NCBI RefSeq assembly: GCF_000283155.1
Contig: NW_004454193.1
Location: 13,828,145 to 13,892,144, forward strand
Direction of reading: 5' to 3'
Length of the DNA stretch: 64,000 nt
From: Ceratotherium simum simum
Taxonomy: Eukaryota > Chordata > Mammalia > Perissodactyla > Rhinocerotidae
Positions 20,621 to 31,949 of the stretch are shown here, piece by piece. Within the stretch, counting starts at the first letter, position 1. Each line of letters begins with the position of its first letter. The notes beneath the pieces were generated by a model that had not been told where the DNA came from, did no database searches, and saw nothing but the letters and a program-made list of their open reading frames with translations. The position numbers and the translations under genes are program-made.

Positions 20621-21812
20621 TATTATCTGAAGTTCATGGAATAAATATGCAAATTTATCCCATCTCTTGTCTCTATTTCTCTTGGATTTGAGTCTCACCT
20701 GCCTCCATCTGTTGAAGGGCCAGACTTTAGCATCTTGCAGGTGCCAGCAGCTCTGGAAAATGGAACAGACAGAGAATTTGTCTCTAAGAGAAGGACTGAA
20801 GGGCACATATGTAACATATTGTTCTTGAATTTCCCATTTTAATCCCACTAAAATGTGCACAGAGATAAATTAGTGCAGTCCCTTGGGAAATGGGATCATT
20901 TGCCTTGACTTCTTCCTTTTCATAGCACCACTTTCCTGACGCTGGCCGTCTGCACCTCCTAAGGACAGGAGGGACCCCGTTTTCTGCCAGGCCTTTAGAA
21001 GGATGGAAGTTGTTACAGAGCCGTAAACCAGGCTGTGGAGTCGGTCAGATCGCATCACAACAGCCACAGGTGGATGGATTTGACAATTTGATCATCCCAG
21101 CGTCTAACATGTAAAAGGAGCATAACTCTGTCTCTCTTAAAGACTTCATGGGATGCTGACCATGGCTCAGTCTCTCCTCTGTCCCCACGGCAGTAAATTT
21201 CAGTGGGATTAATAGCTGAGCTTGCTTGAGTTGGCTTCCTGGTGGGGCTATTTTAAAGGACAGCAGTAAGCCGTATATTATAACTTGCACGTGATGGCCT
21301 CTTCCTCCCACACGTGCTCCAGGGGCGGCTGATGAAGAATCTCTAGTTGATGATGAAGCTCTGATGGTCTCCTTAAAGGTACCACATTGCCTAAGGGCAG
21401 AGTTCTCAGCAAGGTCTGGGCTCCCCAGCTAGTGGTGGAAAATGTGGAATGAAAGAATGAATAATTAAATAAGATTTTAAAGCATTTATAAAAAGAAAAT
21501 CTATTTGAATTCCTTATTAGAGGTGGAGTGGATCTTTTCACTGTTTCAACAAGTGTTATCAGCACTGAAACTTTGGCTCAGACTACGAATCCACTGGTTA
21601 AAATGTTAAATGTCTGTTCTTTTGGCTGGAGTTGTGTCAACTCATTGTGGACACACTGGTTATCTCCTGCTGAATCAGCTCAGACAGGCAATGATAAATG
21701 TCTTTGATTAATAAAACATTAGGAATCAAATGAAATATTGCTGAATACATGGAGTGCCTTTGGTAGACAAGATCTTTCAATATATGCAGGCTTTTCATGG
21801 GTGGAAAATAGT
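20621..21812. other. Repeat-poor, moderately GC-rich block
   Basis: About 1.2 kb with no recognisable transposon, unusual here. Several antisense frames of 65-95 codons overlap (20606-20860, 20870-21067, 21045-21311, 21278-21565), but none carries a domain or hydrophobic pattern I recognise. It could be unique conserved non-coding DNA, an unrecognised exon or merely old unique sequence. Confidence 0.45.
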
Positions 21813-21814
21813 AA

Positions 21815-21975
21815 CAGCTTATAATAGAAGTTAAGTTTTACTGGGCACTTACTGTATGATAGGCACTGTTCTAAGTGCTGATAAGTATTATCTTTTAAAT
21901 CCTTCTAACAAGCCTATGAGAAAAGTTTAGTACTTTTCCCAATGATTTGCAGAGTATGGCTCAAGTTCCTGTCCT
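21815..21975 (+). repeat. MIR SINE, sense
   Basis: 'ttactgggcacttactgtat' (21838-21857), 'gataggcactgttctaagtg' (21858-21877) and 'aacaagcctatgagaaaagt'. Confidence 0.8.
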
Positions 21976-22023
21976 CTTATTCAGTATAATATATTCAAAA
22001 ATATAATGATAATATCTTCAGCG

Positions 22024-22466
22024 TTGTAGTAGGCTGAATAAAGGTCACCAAAAGATATCACATCCTAATTCCTGGAACTTGTAATCTTTGGAAATAAGAA
22101 GATTATTCTCAATTATTTGGAAGGTCCCTCAATCCAATCACAAGTGATGTTGTAAGGGAGAGGCAGAGGGGGATGATACACACAGAAGAGGAGAAAGCAA
22201 CATGAACATAGAGACGGAGATTGGAGTGATGGGGCCACAAACAAAAAAATGCCATTAGCCACCAGAATCTAGAAGAGGCAAGAAATGGATTCTGTCCTAC
22301 ATCCTCCAGAGGGAGTATGGCTCTACTCACACCTCACACCTTGATTTCACCCCAGCGAAACTGATGTTGAACTTTTGGCATCCATTACTGTAAGAAAGTA
22401 AGTTTCTGTTATTTTAAGCCACTAGTTTGTGGCAATCTGTTATGACAGCCAAGAGAAACTCATACA
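22024..22466 (+). mobile_element. MaLR (MLT1-like) solo LTR, sense
   Basis: Starts 'ttgtagtaggctgaataaag', then 'atcacatcctaattcctgga', 'ggagattggagtgatggggc', 'tctagaagaggcaagaaatg' and 'accttgatttcaccccagcg'. Ends with 'ttctgttattttaagccact' and 'agtttgtggcaatctgttat' plus 'gacagccaagagaaactcat'. The end block with a T-rich polyadenylation region is typical of these LTRs. Subfamily uncertain. The antisense 73-codon frame inside is not a gene. Confidence 0.82.
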
Positions 22467-22469
22467 GGT

Positions 22470-23080
22470 TGTCAAAGATAATTAACACAGAACTTATCAA
22501 ACACTATTGTATTGAAGTTTAGGGAAAGACTTGGGCTAGGGTTATTCAGTGATGACTCCTGGGAGTAGAAAACAGATTTAGTGACTCCTAACCCAATATT
22601 TTCAGCTCAGATGGAGCATCTCTTGTTTTCCAGCTAGAATCTCCTCTTGATTAATCACATCAAAACCCCCTCCTCCTCCAAGGATCTCTTCCTGGTTATA
22701 GTGGTCTTAGTTTGGAGAGTTCATTCTTGCTACATCTCATTCAAGGCTCTCACATAGAGTACATTGTTTAGACACCTATGTGACTTTTGAAAGAAAATGA
22801 ACTTTCAATCAGCTGGAATCTAATTCTTTATGTTGAAAACTGTGCATAATTACCTACCTTCCATGGTTTTTTTCTGTTAAAAGATACAATATATGTAAAG
22901 GGCTATTCTCAAGTAAGGCCCATTTGGTTTTTCAATTTCATTGACTTCCTTATCAAATTATTATCATTCTTGGGAGAGATAAAACAACTAAATTTTCTTG
23001 AAGCACATTGTTTTCTCATTTAGACTACTCTTTGTACTTACGTGCATCAGAGATCCATGGAAAGGCAATATATTGTACAG
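22470..23080. other. Unassigned tract
   Basis: AT-rich; no family or gene recognised. Confidence 0.4.
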
Positions 23081-23084
23081 AGAA

Positions 23085-23215
23085 GAAAAGAGGATTTCAA
23101 GTGGAAAATTCTTCTTTGAATCATAGGATATGCTGCTTACAGGATGACATTAGATGAGACTTTATACTCTTTGATCCTTGGTTTCCTCACCTCTAAGCTA
23201 GAGATAATTGTCTTT
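23085..23215 (-). repeat. MIR SINE fragment, antisense
   Basis: 'tacaggatgacattagatga' followed by 'tctttgatccttggtttcct' / 'cacctctaagctagagataa' (23170-23209). Confidence 0.6.
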
Positions 23216-23239
23216 GCGTGATCTTCTCCAACAAGGCTT

Positions 23240-23265
23240 TGTGTGTGTGTGTGTGTGTGTGTGTG
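23240..23265. repeat. (TG)n microsatellite
   Basis: About 13 pure TG units. Confidence 0.95.
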
Positions 23266-23579
23266 GAGGGCAAAAATGATAATGCATCTAGGTGCAATTT
23301 TTTAAACTGGAGAATTCTATATACATATGAAGGATTATAACTGAGATGATTAAATCCACAGTTTTAAGGATATATCTTGTTTGTACTAATCCTCCATGTG
23401 TCAAAACAGGAAACATGAAATTGTTAATCCATGTAAGGAACATATATAGACACGATGTTGGGATTGTAAAGAGAATCTTCCAGATCTTAGGGATAAATCC
23501 ACGTTCTATGGCATTAAAATAGAATAACCATCACTTTCTCACCTCCCACTACCTTTTTTTATTTAATATGTTGATCTCA

Positions 23580-23790
23580 TTCATTTTTCATGACCTCATT
23601 CAATTGTTGCCTCTTTGGTGAAACTTTCCACAATCCTTCAAGGTAGATTAAGTTTCTTTTTGTTCCATGTCCCACAAAGCTTATCTTATGTCCCTGTAAC
23701 AGCACTTACAACTGCATTGCAATAGGTCTCTTTTTCAAGTCAACCTCTCCTGCTAGTTGCCTGACAGGCATATGTTATTTAAGGCAGTCT
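23580..23790 (+). repeat. L2 LINE 3' region, sense
   Basis: 'tgcctctttggtgaaacttt' (23608-23627, for 'ctccttggtgaggccttcc'), 'cccacaaagcttatcttatg' and 'tgtaacagcacttacaactg' (23695-23714) follow sense L2 order. Confidence 0.6.
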
Positions 23791-23812
23791 ATACCATCCA
23801 TCTCCTAACCAT

Positions 23813-23845
23813 GCATGTTAATGCATGTTGGCATGTTAATGCATG
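23813..23845 (+). repeat. Short tandem duplication
   Basis: gcatgttaatgcatg at 23813-23827 and again at 23831-23845, identical, period 18. Confidence 0.85.
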
Positions 23846-23849
23846 CCAA

Positions 23850-24398
23850 ACCATTTTCAGTGGTGACATCCAGAAATATCTGTAAAAACCAAACTCTAAC
23901 ATCATCTTTCCATCCATCTGCTCTGTTGAATAGCATTCAGAGCTGATTCCTAACTCAATTAACTTCCTGAAATATCTCTTTATCTGATTTTACTTGGTAC
24001 CACTTCCCGATCTGGTTCCTCTCCTTAACAATGTTTTGAATTCTACGCCTAACCAAATGGCCTTGTAGCTTAAAAGTAAATACTCATAGCCATCATACCT
24101 GGCCCCCAGATTGTCATAGGAGGACATTTAGAAGAGCCCCACGTAGGAAACTCACACGTTGGCCCAACTATAAAACTAGAGAACCTGTATATGATCTCCT
24201 CATGGTTAGGATATATCTCCCTAGACCCCTTTATCCCTTTGACCAGGATCTCTGATGTATTCAGATCATGATCACTAAACACGTGATGAGATGAAAACTT
24301 GGGAATAGGAAAGTTAAGTACCATGCTCTGATCATCTCATTAACTGAGATTAAGATCTCAGTTTACTATAAAGGTCTGCATTAACCTCATTTCCATAA
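23850..24398. other. Unassigned tract
   Basis: No family recognised. An antisense 84-codon frame at 24070-24324 has no domain. Confidence 0.4.
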
Positions 24399-24399
24399 A

Positions 24400-24660
24400 G
24401 ATATGATGAGCACCAACTGTATGCTGGATGATGGAGTTGTAGTTCTAAACAAGACATTCTGGAAATGCTTACAATATGGTCCTGGAGACAGAGGAGTAAA
24501 TAGGCTGTTACAGTACTGCCCACTGTGAAGGTGTGTTGATGGGGAAAGTCCCAGATGCCAAGGGAATAGAGGAAGAGAGGCTACACCGGGGTAGGAGGGG
24601 TCCAAGGGTAGATTCTAAAAGAAAGTGACTCATGAACGATGACTTAGGTGAAGAGAGAAG
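24400..24660 (-). repeat. L2 LINE fragment, antisense
   Basis: 'atgatgagcaccaactgtat', 'aaatgcttacaatatggtcc' (24464-24483, for 'tggagcttacattctagtgg') and 'agatgccaagggaatagagg' fit antisense L2 running from its 3' end. Confidence 0.55.
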
Positions 24661-24664
24661 AAGA

Positions 24665-25525
24665 GAGCAATCCTCAGTACTCCTCTCATTTCTCTTTACT
24701 TTCAACACTTTTCAAGGCATATTGAACACCTGCAGTGTTTTCAACTATTTCTGTATAATCTCCTCACTTCTCTCCACCTTCTTTTAACCTATGTGTCTTC
24801 ACTTATAAAATCCTCTCTGTAGTTAGTCAGCGTAAGTAATAAGGCAACTATATCTCAATATTGCTGGTTATAAAATAAAATAGATTTTATAGGAGGCCTA
24901 TAACAAAAGCTATGGGTTACTGTTGAAAACTATTTAAAGTGTGATCTTTGGGCTTCTTCTCCCCCCTTCCCAGTTTTATTCGAAAGACATAATTGGGTGT
25001 TTCAGGTGAAAATTGGTAGGATTGTACCTTTCAGTGACTACAAAAGCTTGGTTCCTTGGTATTTAAATCCAAGTTCCAACTAATTTGTGATATTATATTT
25101 CATGCCCTGCTCTTATGAATGGAAGTAGAGTATTTTAAAAGGCTTGTTAAAGGTTTCAAAATACGAATCATGTTAGCACCGAGCAACAAAGCTATTTAAA
25201 AGAACTAAGGGTTATTACCCATAGATAGTGAAACAGGTCAAAAGGTTCAGAGTAACTACTGCATTCATCTATGTGCGAATACTTTCCTAGAAGTGTGATT
25301 TTTCAGCTTTGATTTTTAACAAGACCAACTGGAGGAGATTCTAGCCCAAGCAGTATTATCCACTGAAATATTGGTTAGAATACATCTAGAGGAATATTGC
25401 ATAAACTTTAAATTAAGGGTTATACAAACCATAGTATATGCAAATTCTCAAATTTTTGTAGGATTTTTCAGCTTATTCAGTCTTAGTCATCTACTATAAA
25501 GAAAAAAATAGCAAATATATACTAA
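24665..25525. other. Unassigned AT-rich tract
   Basis: Nothing recognised. Confidence 0.4.
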
Positions 25526-25529
25526 TCAC

Positions 25530-25712
25530 ATATTTTTTGTTGCCAAGCATTTATCTCACCTTGTTTATCCTATTTATGACTTATAACAACCTTGGAAATT
25601 ACATATTATTGTAGTAGAAAGACGAAGACTGTGTCTCAGTTATGTGATGCAATGTACCAAATCAACTACTTAGTACTGGTACAAGCCAGATTAAAACCCA
25701 CGCTGTCTGGTC
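25530..25712 (+). repeat. MIR SINE, sense, degraded
   Basis: 'ttgccaagcatttatctcac', 'ataacaaccttggaaattac' and 'ccagattaaaacccacgctg' with 'tctggtctcagataac' stand for the MIR centre and 3' clause. Confidence 0.5.
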
Positions 25713-26300
25713 TCAGATAACAAGCTTTTTCTTCCAGGCATCTGTCTAAAAATGCTAAAGAGAAATAGAAACAAAAAGAAAGCAAAGCAGCCAAATGAAC
25801 TGATCAGAATATTGCTGGTCCTGAGCAACGCTGAGGGTCGGCAAGTCAGACTCAGGTTACAACTCTGTCTTTGAGTTAAAGAAATGCAGAGCAGAAACTC
25901 TCTTGCCCACAGAGAACACGTCTTGCTTTGGTAAATGGTCATCAGCAGACACCAGGGGAAAGTGATTGAATCACCAAAAAGTGAGTAAAGGGAAGTAAAG
26001 GTAGTGAAACAGAACACTCTGGATCTCGGGGATGGGAGGATGGTAATGTTGGGCCTCTCCCTTTCCAACTGAACTTGCTTGAGCCTTTTCCCATCACGTA
26101 GGTCTTGACTGCTACAGGACAGTCATTCTCCACCTCTTCCTAAGCAGAACTTTTGTCCTCACCCTCTGAGTTCTCTCTTACCATTAGGAGACAAGCTAAA
26201 GACTATCAGCATCTCCTTTTGTCCAGATCCCAAGGCAAAGCTAATTAGTCAACTTCTGAGTCTATTCATCTGGGCTCATCTTGCCCATTAAAAATGCTCA
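25713..26300. other. Unassigned tract with a 125-codon antisense frame
   Basis: The antisense frame 25691-26068 is among the longest open stretches, rich in S, L and F with a hydrophobic run near residues 92-108 (SFGCFAFFLFLFLFSIF). It begins inside unassigned DNA and ends in the MIR, has no homology I recognise and no poly(A) or splice logic, so I do not call a gene. Confidence 0.4.
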
Positions 26301-26304
26301 GACT

Positions 26305-26515
26305 AGGAAACAATAATGAAAATAACCGTAGTCACAATTACTTCTTTTCTGGTGTCCCAGGTCTTGTGCTAAGCTTAGCTTAACCAGATGGATACAGTAT
26401 TATTTAAATTTCCTAGATTATGAAACTAAACATCTAAACTAAAGACATATAGCTGGTCCTTGGCTTAGCTTAAATTCAGAATCTATTTTGTCTGCTTGCA
26501 AATGTCACACTATAC
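26305..26515 (+). repeat. MIR SINE, sense, degraded
   Basis: 'tcccaggtcttgtgctaagc' (26355-26374), 'agattatgaaactaaacatc' and 'catatagctggtccttggct' follow MIR. Confidence 0.5.
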
Positions 26516-26529
26516 ACTGGGAGAAAACC

Positions 26530-26660
26530 GAGCCTCTGTTTGTGTATCTACTTTATTGAAATAAAAATCCTACCTAGTGCTATTGTTGTAAGAAATAAAT
26601 TAGATTAACATGGTAAAGTAAATAAAACACAGTAAGTGCTCAATAAATAGCATTCTTTTT
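26530..26660 (-). repeat. MIR SINE, antisense 3' part
   Basis: 'attgttgtaagaaataaatt' and 'cacagtaagtgctcaataaa' (26628-26647) match the antisense MIR end. Confidence 0.65.
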
Positions 26661-26664
26661 TTAT

Positions 26665-27265
26665 TTTTCTACCAGACTCCTTGGTAACAAGTAATGTATT
26701 TTATTATATACTAGTGTGAACAATATATGTCAAATGCTTAAGAAATATTTCCCATGTGAAGAAATAATTTAGCTAATGAATAAATAAATAAACAAAGAAT
26801 GGATGGATGAATGGATTGAAATCTTTTGATAGTCTTTTTTTTTCCTTTGAGTTTTTCTAGATTTGTAATCCCTTTAGTCTTCTAGAGGTGAGACAAGAGA
26901 CGATTTAGAAGGAAGAAGTTACTAGACATTCTTCTGCTCCCTGGATGAAGCATTGTAATAACACTTCTTAATTTTTCAATTATATGTCCTTTTCATGTTT
27001 GTAATTGATGCTGGCTCCCTGGATCCATCTAGTAATAGAGTGAAAGGCAAAAAGTGATGGAAAGCTTATTTCCACCACTATAAATATAAACCCATTGTTA
27101 GGGTAACATACAACAATATCTTTCTATGAATTAATCATCAGGTATGTATTGAGTCACTACTCATATGCCAGGGGACTCTTGCAAATAAAAAGATGAAAAA
27201 GTACAGTTGCAACTGGAAAAAAACAAGTTTTTCAGCATTTTTGTCATTGGAAAAATGAAAAGAAA
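26665..27265. other. Unassigned tract, small L2-like piece near 27130
   Basis: Mostly unrecognised; 'aggtatgtattgagtcactactc' and 'atatgccagg' near 27140-27172 resemble an antisense L2 terminus. (GAAT)-like units occur at 26775-26815. Confidence 0.35.
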
Positions 27266-27269
27266 TTAA

Positions 27270-27645
27270 AAAATCTAAAAGTATATCAATAGATGGGTAT
27301 ATTAAATTGTGGTACATTTATATCATTAATTACCACGCATCCATAAAGAGAATGACTGAGATATCTGTATATACCGATACAGAAAGCACTGCAAAGCATA
27401 TTGCTAAATGGGGAGAAAAAGATAGTCACAAAATAATATGCAAAATAAACCCCATTAATGTAAAGCAAAAGGTAAATGCTGGTAGTATCCATATATACGT
27501 GCATAAAATGGAATGTGATGGGTTGCATACTATGCTGTTGAAGGTGGTTACCCCTGGAGAGAAGTAGGAGATTTTAAGGGATTAGGTGAGGCTTCCATAT
27601 CATGTGCTACATGTTTATACATGTTATGATTAAACAAACAAATAA
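27270..27645 (+). mobile_element. L1M/L1ME-type 3' end, sense
   Basis: 'aaattgtggtacatttatat' (27303-27322) then 'ccccattaatgtaaagcaaa' (27450-27469, the 'atcccatttatgtaaa' clause), 'ggtggttacccctggagaga' (27543-27562) and a weak A-rich end. Old and non-coding; the 86-codon frame 27307-27567 is a chance reading of it. Confidence 0.8.
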
Positions 27646-28925
27646 AAGTGTTAGACCTTACTCTAAGATTTCACATTTTATAGGCATGATGTGGTATATG
27701 TGCATAAAATCATATTAGAGGTGTATAATCTCTGTAGAAAAATCCCTGTGTTCGTATTCATAACACACTCTCCCTACCTGTGAATTTTGCTTGTGGAATA
27801 AAAACAATTATAATAACAAGTAAATTAATTTGATGTGTCACTTGAATGTCAAAGCTGGGTCTTTAACTTGCTAATGAAAATGTCAGAAACTATCAAGTCC
27901 CCATTCCTTCATTTTACATGTGTGAAAAATTAGACACAGATAAGGAGGACTATCTCACCAAATCACACAGCAAATTACAGGCAGAGCCTAGGGATGTATA
28001 TGGATGGTAAGCCACATTTGGATTCATTATTTGGGGGCTCATTTGATTCTAAAATCAAAGAGAGTAAATAGAATTTGATGTACAACATATTAAGAGACGT
28101 ATTTATCTTAGTGTTGCCGGTGTTGTTTACTATACAATACAAAGCAGGCAGAGGTGATATTTAACAATTAGAAAACACTAGGGTATGATCATGCTTTGCT
28201 CTCAGCATCACACTGCAGATTACCACTCCTCCTCTTTTCCTTTGATCTCAGCCTTGCAATTTGAAAGCCAGAGGAATGATAAATGGCCATGAAATGCAGA
28301 CAAAGATTCCTTTTGTTTGTCCCACAGAATAGGAAGATGGTCAAATTGATCAGTCATCAAGGTATAATGATCTGAAATAAATACGGGCCTCTTTGATGTG
28401 GTTTAGGATGCCAGCATCATGGAACAAGATCATTCTTCTGACTTTCACATAATTGAATGATTATATCTGTTTGTGAATGAGCTTCTTTAATTGCTAACTG
28501 GTAATTTGGCATCCTGACATGAGTATATGGGAAACATGATCCCTCACCCTGCACAAGGGAGAGAAGATTGAACTGAGAGATGAGTGGGAAGAGAGGCCTC
28601 CAAATTAGAAATAATTGGAGCAGAGAGCAGGTGATGAGAAAAAGGCACAAAAATTACTCCACCTTCCCTGGAAGAAATGACACTGATTCATCTGAGTGAG
28701 GCCACAGCCGGGATCTCTGACAGGTGTGGATTTGTCTTTAGAAAATACCAAGCAAAAACTATAGCCTAGGGGATGTTTCCATTTATAAGAAGGATAAAAG
28801 CTGAAAGGGCTTAACCATCCTGATCTTGGAGAAGAGTTAAAAGGAAAATACAGAACCACCTGAGATGATAGGTGAAGGGCATTTGAAAAGGTAAGCAAAT
28901 ATGAAAGAGATATTAAAAATTTAAT
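27646..28925. other. Mostly unassigned tract; MIR-like piece at 27885-27985
   Basis: 'cttcattttacatgtgtgaa' (27908-27927) and 'accaaatcacacagcaaatt' look like sense MIR. The rest, including antisense frames at 28417-28650 and 28605-28898, is unrecognised. It contains the first copy of the 37-bp direct repeat. Confidence 0.4.
28601..28637 (+). repeat. 37-bp dispersed direct repeat, copy A
   Basis: Starts caaattagaaata and ends gagagcaggtgatga; 35 of 37 bases match copy B at 30401-30437 (differences at 28614 and 28620). Flanks of the two copies are unrelated. Confidence 0.95.
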
Positions 28926-28930
28926 ATACT

Positions 28931-29130
28931 GGGGGCTGGCCTCATGGTGTAGTGGTTAAGTTCTCATGCTCTGCTTCAGCGGCCTGGGGTTCATGGGTTC
29001 AGATCCCGGGCACGGACCTACACATGCTCATCAAGCCACGCTGTCGCGGCACCCCGTATACAAAGTAGAAGAGGATTGGCACAGATGTTAGCTCAGGACC
29101 ATCTTCTTCACCAAAAAAAGAAAAAAAAAT
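28931..29130 (+). mobile_element. ERE SINE, single-tail form
   Basis: 'gggggctggcctcatggtgt' head, 'gtggttaagttctcatgctc', 'gggttcagatcccgggcacg', 'gctcatcaagccacgctgtc' and one tail unit 'agatgttagctcaggaccat', then an A-rich end. No clean target duplication because the site is A/T-rich. Confidence 0.93.
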
Positions 29131-29179
29131 TATTTTATGGGAAGAATATAGACATTAGAGCTAGCAAATATTACTTTGG

Positions 29180-29340
29180 AGACCTGTCATTTTTATTACT
29201 GTGCTACACTGAGCAAATTAGTTCACTTTCTGGAATCCATTTTCTTTCTCATTTTCAAAAAGATGACGATAGGATCACAACTGTCCTTTTGTGATAACTA
29301 AAAGAGTTTATGAAAGTAGTGCTTTCCAGCAGAAAGTACT
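29180..29340 (-). repeat. MIR SINE, antisense, degraded
   Basis: 'ttactgtgctacactgagca' and 'aattagttcactttctggaa' followed by 'ttctcattttcaaaaagatg' (29248-29267). Confidence 0.5.
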
Positions 29341-29344
29341 TAGG

Positions 29345-29800
29345 GGCTGTTGGGTCCTACCCTTCCTTTCTGACTTTTTATCTCAGAAGGAGATAAAGTT
29401 TGTAGTGTCAACATTTTACCAAGCCTTAAAGGCCAATTGGTAAGCTCCATTTATTCATAAATACTTTTCTGGGGAATTTCTCCTTCTTTGAAACATGATA
29501 AGCCTCATTTGTGACTCATACTATTTCTTACATTTTAGACATGTAAAACCTCAATGATCATGATCATCTTAGACTTTTTATAATTTTTTACCTACATACT
29601 TTCAGGCTCTTATCTCTAGTCCCTTCATCTTCTCACTATTAATTGAACATTTTCAAATTTGCATATCTTATGGTCATTCAAGTACAAACTAACATTACAT
29701 TTTTCCAACTATTACCAAAATTTTCTTCCATAATATTTTTTATTTGGTTTGTTTATATATTTATCCTTTGATTAATTAACTCATAATAATTTTGCAAGTA
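29345..29800. other. Unassigned AT-rich tract
   Basis: Nothing recognised. Confidence 0.4.
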
Positions 29801-29802
29801 AT

Positions 29803-29970
29803 CTACATGTGCCAAGAATTGAGCAAGGCACAAAACCAGGTATGTTTCCTATCTTCATCAAGCTTACTATCCAGAGGAAAATATAAATAAATACTGAAGT
29901 TACCATAAAAGGAAAATTGTGTTATTATCTATGAAATGAAGTTACACGATACCAAGAGGACATTTGATAG
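29803..29970 (-). repeat. L2 3' end, antisense
   Basis: 'tctacatgtgccaagaattg' / 'agcaaggcacaaaaccagg', 'cttcatcaagcttactatcc' (29852-29871) and 'aatataaataaatactgaag'. Confidence 0.7.
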
Positions 29971-30016
29971 GCAGAACTCCTCCAGTGTTAATCAAGGGTT
30001 ATTTCTTTGAGTAAAT

Positions 30017-30076
30017 GTTGTGTGGTGTGTAATGTGTTATGTGTATGTGTGTGTGATGATGACGATGATGACAACG
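30017..30076. repeat. Impure (TG)n(ATG)n microsatellite
   Basis: 'tgtgtggtgtgtaatgtgtt' into 'tgtgtgtgatgatgacgatg'; produces a D-run frame on the sense strand and an S-run frame on the antisense strand. Confidence 0.9.
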
Positions 30077-30400
30077 TTACCCCAGGCAGAAGGCTAAGCT
30101 TGTGCAAGGATTCTATAACTAGAGGCAATACAGCGTATTCCAGTGCAAGATGGATCAGCATGGTTAGAAAGCAAACTGCTAAAGGGGTTATGGTAGGAGA
30201 TGGGGTTGGAGACACGAAACATATATTAACTTCTCTGAGACCCAATTTCCTCCTCAACCTCGGGTAGCTTTGGCAGAGATGACCACTTCTCCCTTATCCC
30301 CTAAGCCCTGTCACCAAGATCTGTATAATGTGCCTATGACGAGCCTCTGGAACTTCCTGCTTCTTTCCACCCACTTTGCTATTTCCTCAAACACTTGACC

Positions 30401-30437
30401 CAAATTAGAAATAGTTGGAACAGAGAGCAGGTGATGA
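30401..30437 (+). repeat. 37-bp dispersed direct repeat, copy B
   Basis: See copy A at 28601-28637; spacing between starts is 1800 bases. Copy B abuts sequence that reads as sense L2 downstream. Confidence 0.95.
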
Positions 30438-30449
30438 TATATAGTCATA

Positions 30450-30690
30450 ACAGGTCTCCTTCCTTTCAGCAACCCCCTTCCCCTCTGTCTTCACACAATT
30501 GACCAAACAGTGGAGTCATTATCTTTTTAAAAAAACCCTGCTGATACTATCATTTTGCTGCCTCAGGCAAAATTCTCCATTGCTTTAAAGTTAAAATTGC
30601 AAATTCTGCTAAGAACATGGGCCATTTCACAATTCTGCCTACATCTTCCAGCAAAAGAACTAAATAAATGTGCATTAGATGAATGAATCT
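30450..30690 (+). repeat. L2 LINE fragment, sense
   Basis: 'accctgctgatactatcatt' then 'aaaattctccattgctttaa' / 'agttaaaattgcaaattctg' (for 'ctcccattgccctcaggataaaatcc') and 'attctgcctacatcttccag' follow L2 upstream of its 3' end. Confidence 0.55.
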
Positions 30691-30732
30691 ATTATCTCCA
30701 ACTATTTCTCTCTCTTCCTTTCCAGGTACCCA

Positions 30733-30912
30733 TTGCTGGTGGTTCTCAAACGATGGGGTGCTTCAGACCACGACTGGAAAGTGTCAATATTCAGATAGGC
30801 AAACCCTTTATCTTCAAATTATATCTATAAAGTCAGGATTAGACCCAAGAATATGAATGTTTAACAAGGAGAGTCTCTGTTTGCAAACTAAAATTTGGGA
30901 ACTAGTGCGCTA
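30733..30912 (+). mobile_element. hAT-Charlie MITE (MER20/MER5-like)
   Basis: Left end 'tggtggttctcaaacgatgg' and right end 'aaaatttgggaactagtgcg' are the diverged inverted termini (ttctcaaa / tttgagaa types) with an A/T-rich centre of about 180 bp. No transposase coding. Subfamily not fixed. Confidence 0.6.
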
Positions 30913-30914
30913 CG

Positions 30915-31565
30915 CGGGTTAATAAACTCTTTCACATGCTGAATGAGGATCTGACCTCAGGTTAACTTTCTCTGCTTCCCCGGAGATTTGATAAAGGTAG
31001 ATTGTCAAGTGTGTTATTAAGCAGCATTGCTTATGGCAAAAACAACCCTTTATTATTAAATTGTGTTTGGATTGGGATTTCTATGTATGGACGATAAAAA
31101 TTTGATGTGACACGACAGCTTTGTAATTCCATAAGGAGGGGACTCTTGTAACTGAAATGTCCCAGGTAAGGACTCTGGAAGCTATCCTCTGGAGTGGTTA
31201 TAGTTACTGGCTTGTGTTGGGAATGAGGATTCTAACCTAGGCTGGATCACAAACTAGCAAGATACGAATTTTCTTTTATTACCTGAGCTTTTATCTTGTG
31301 AGGTAAGGGGAGAGGGCAAAAAATAGATGCTCCTTAACTATATGAACAGGTACATGGACTTCTGCAAGGACATATTGATTGGCTGGTATTCCATGCTTCC
31401 TGGCCTGAATCCTTCTAAGTAGCTAGAACCAGGCATGACCCATGACAGTTTTGTAAATCTTCCTATTTCTTCGGATTTAAGAAGAAAGGCCCCTGGTGGG
31501 TATTGTCCCTGATACTAACATATATGCTTTCTCAAACTGTGTGTAATTTCATGCCTTCATATCTT
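30915..31565. other. Unassigned tract
   Basis: No family recognised. Confidence 0.4.
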
Positions 31566-31567
31566 TG

Positions 31568-31850
31568 CTCACAGCGTCTTTTCCTCTTAGAAATAGCTCC
31601 CCACCCTTCTCCACCAAATAAACTACAACCCATCCTTCAAGACTCATCTTAAATTCTTCTTTAATTTTTTAGTTCTTCCTCAAGGAAGAATAATCTGTTG
31701 CCTTCTCTGTGCTCACAGAGCACCCTGTCCACATTTTTATTTTAGCACTTACTGTCTGAGTTGCAGTCATCTTTGAAGTGTCTGTCTCTCCTCTTGGGGG
31801 CACAGTGTGTCTATGCATTGTGCATATCCCGTCTCTTGCACAATTCTTGG
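31568..31850 (+). repeat. L2 LINE 3' region, sense
   Basis: 'ccttcaagactcatcttaaa' (31635-31654, for L2 'tcaagctcaaatgtca'), 'ttctgtgctcacagagcacc' and 'attttagcacttactgtctg' (31740-31759) then a 'gtgtctgtctctcctcttgg' clause. Confidence 0.75.
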
Positions 31851-31949
31851 AAAAGAAAAAATGATCAGCTGTTTGTTAAACTCCACTAAATCTCAGGGAT
31901 GGAGCTGCATGTCCTGGGATCAAGTATAAATTATACCACTTCTTCAAGA

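Noticed and set aside
25691..26068. 125-codon antisense frame with a hydrophobic run
   Set aside because: Runs out of a MIR into unassigned DNA, no recognisable family, no gene context.
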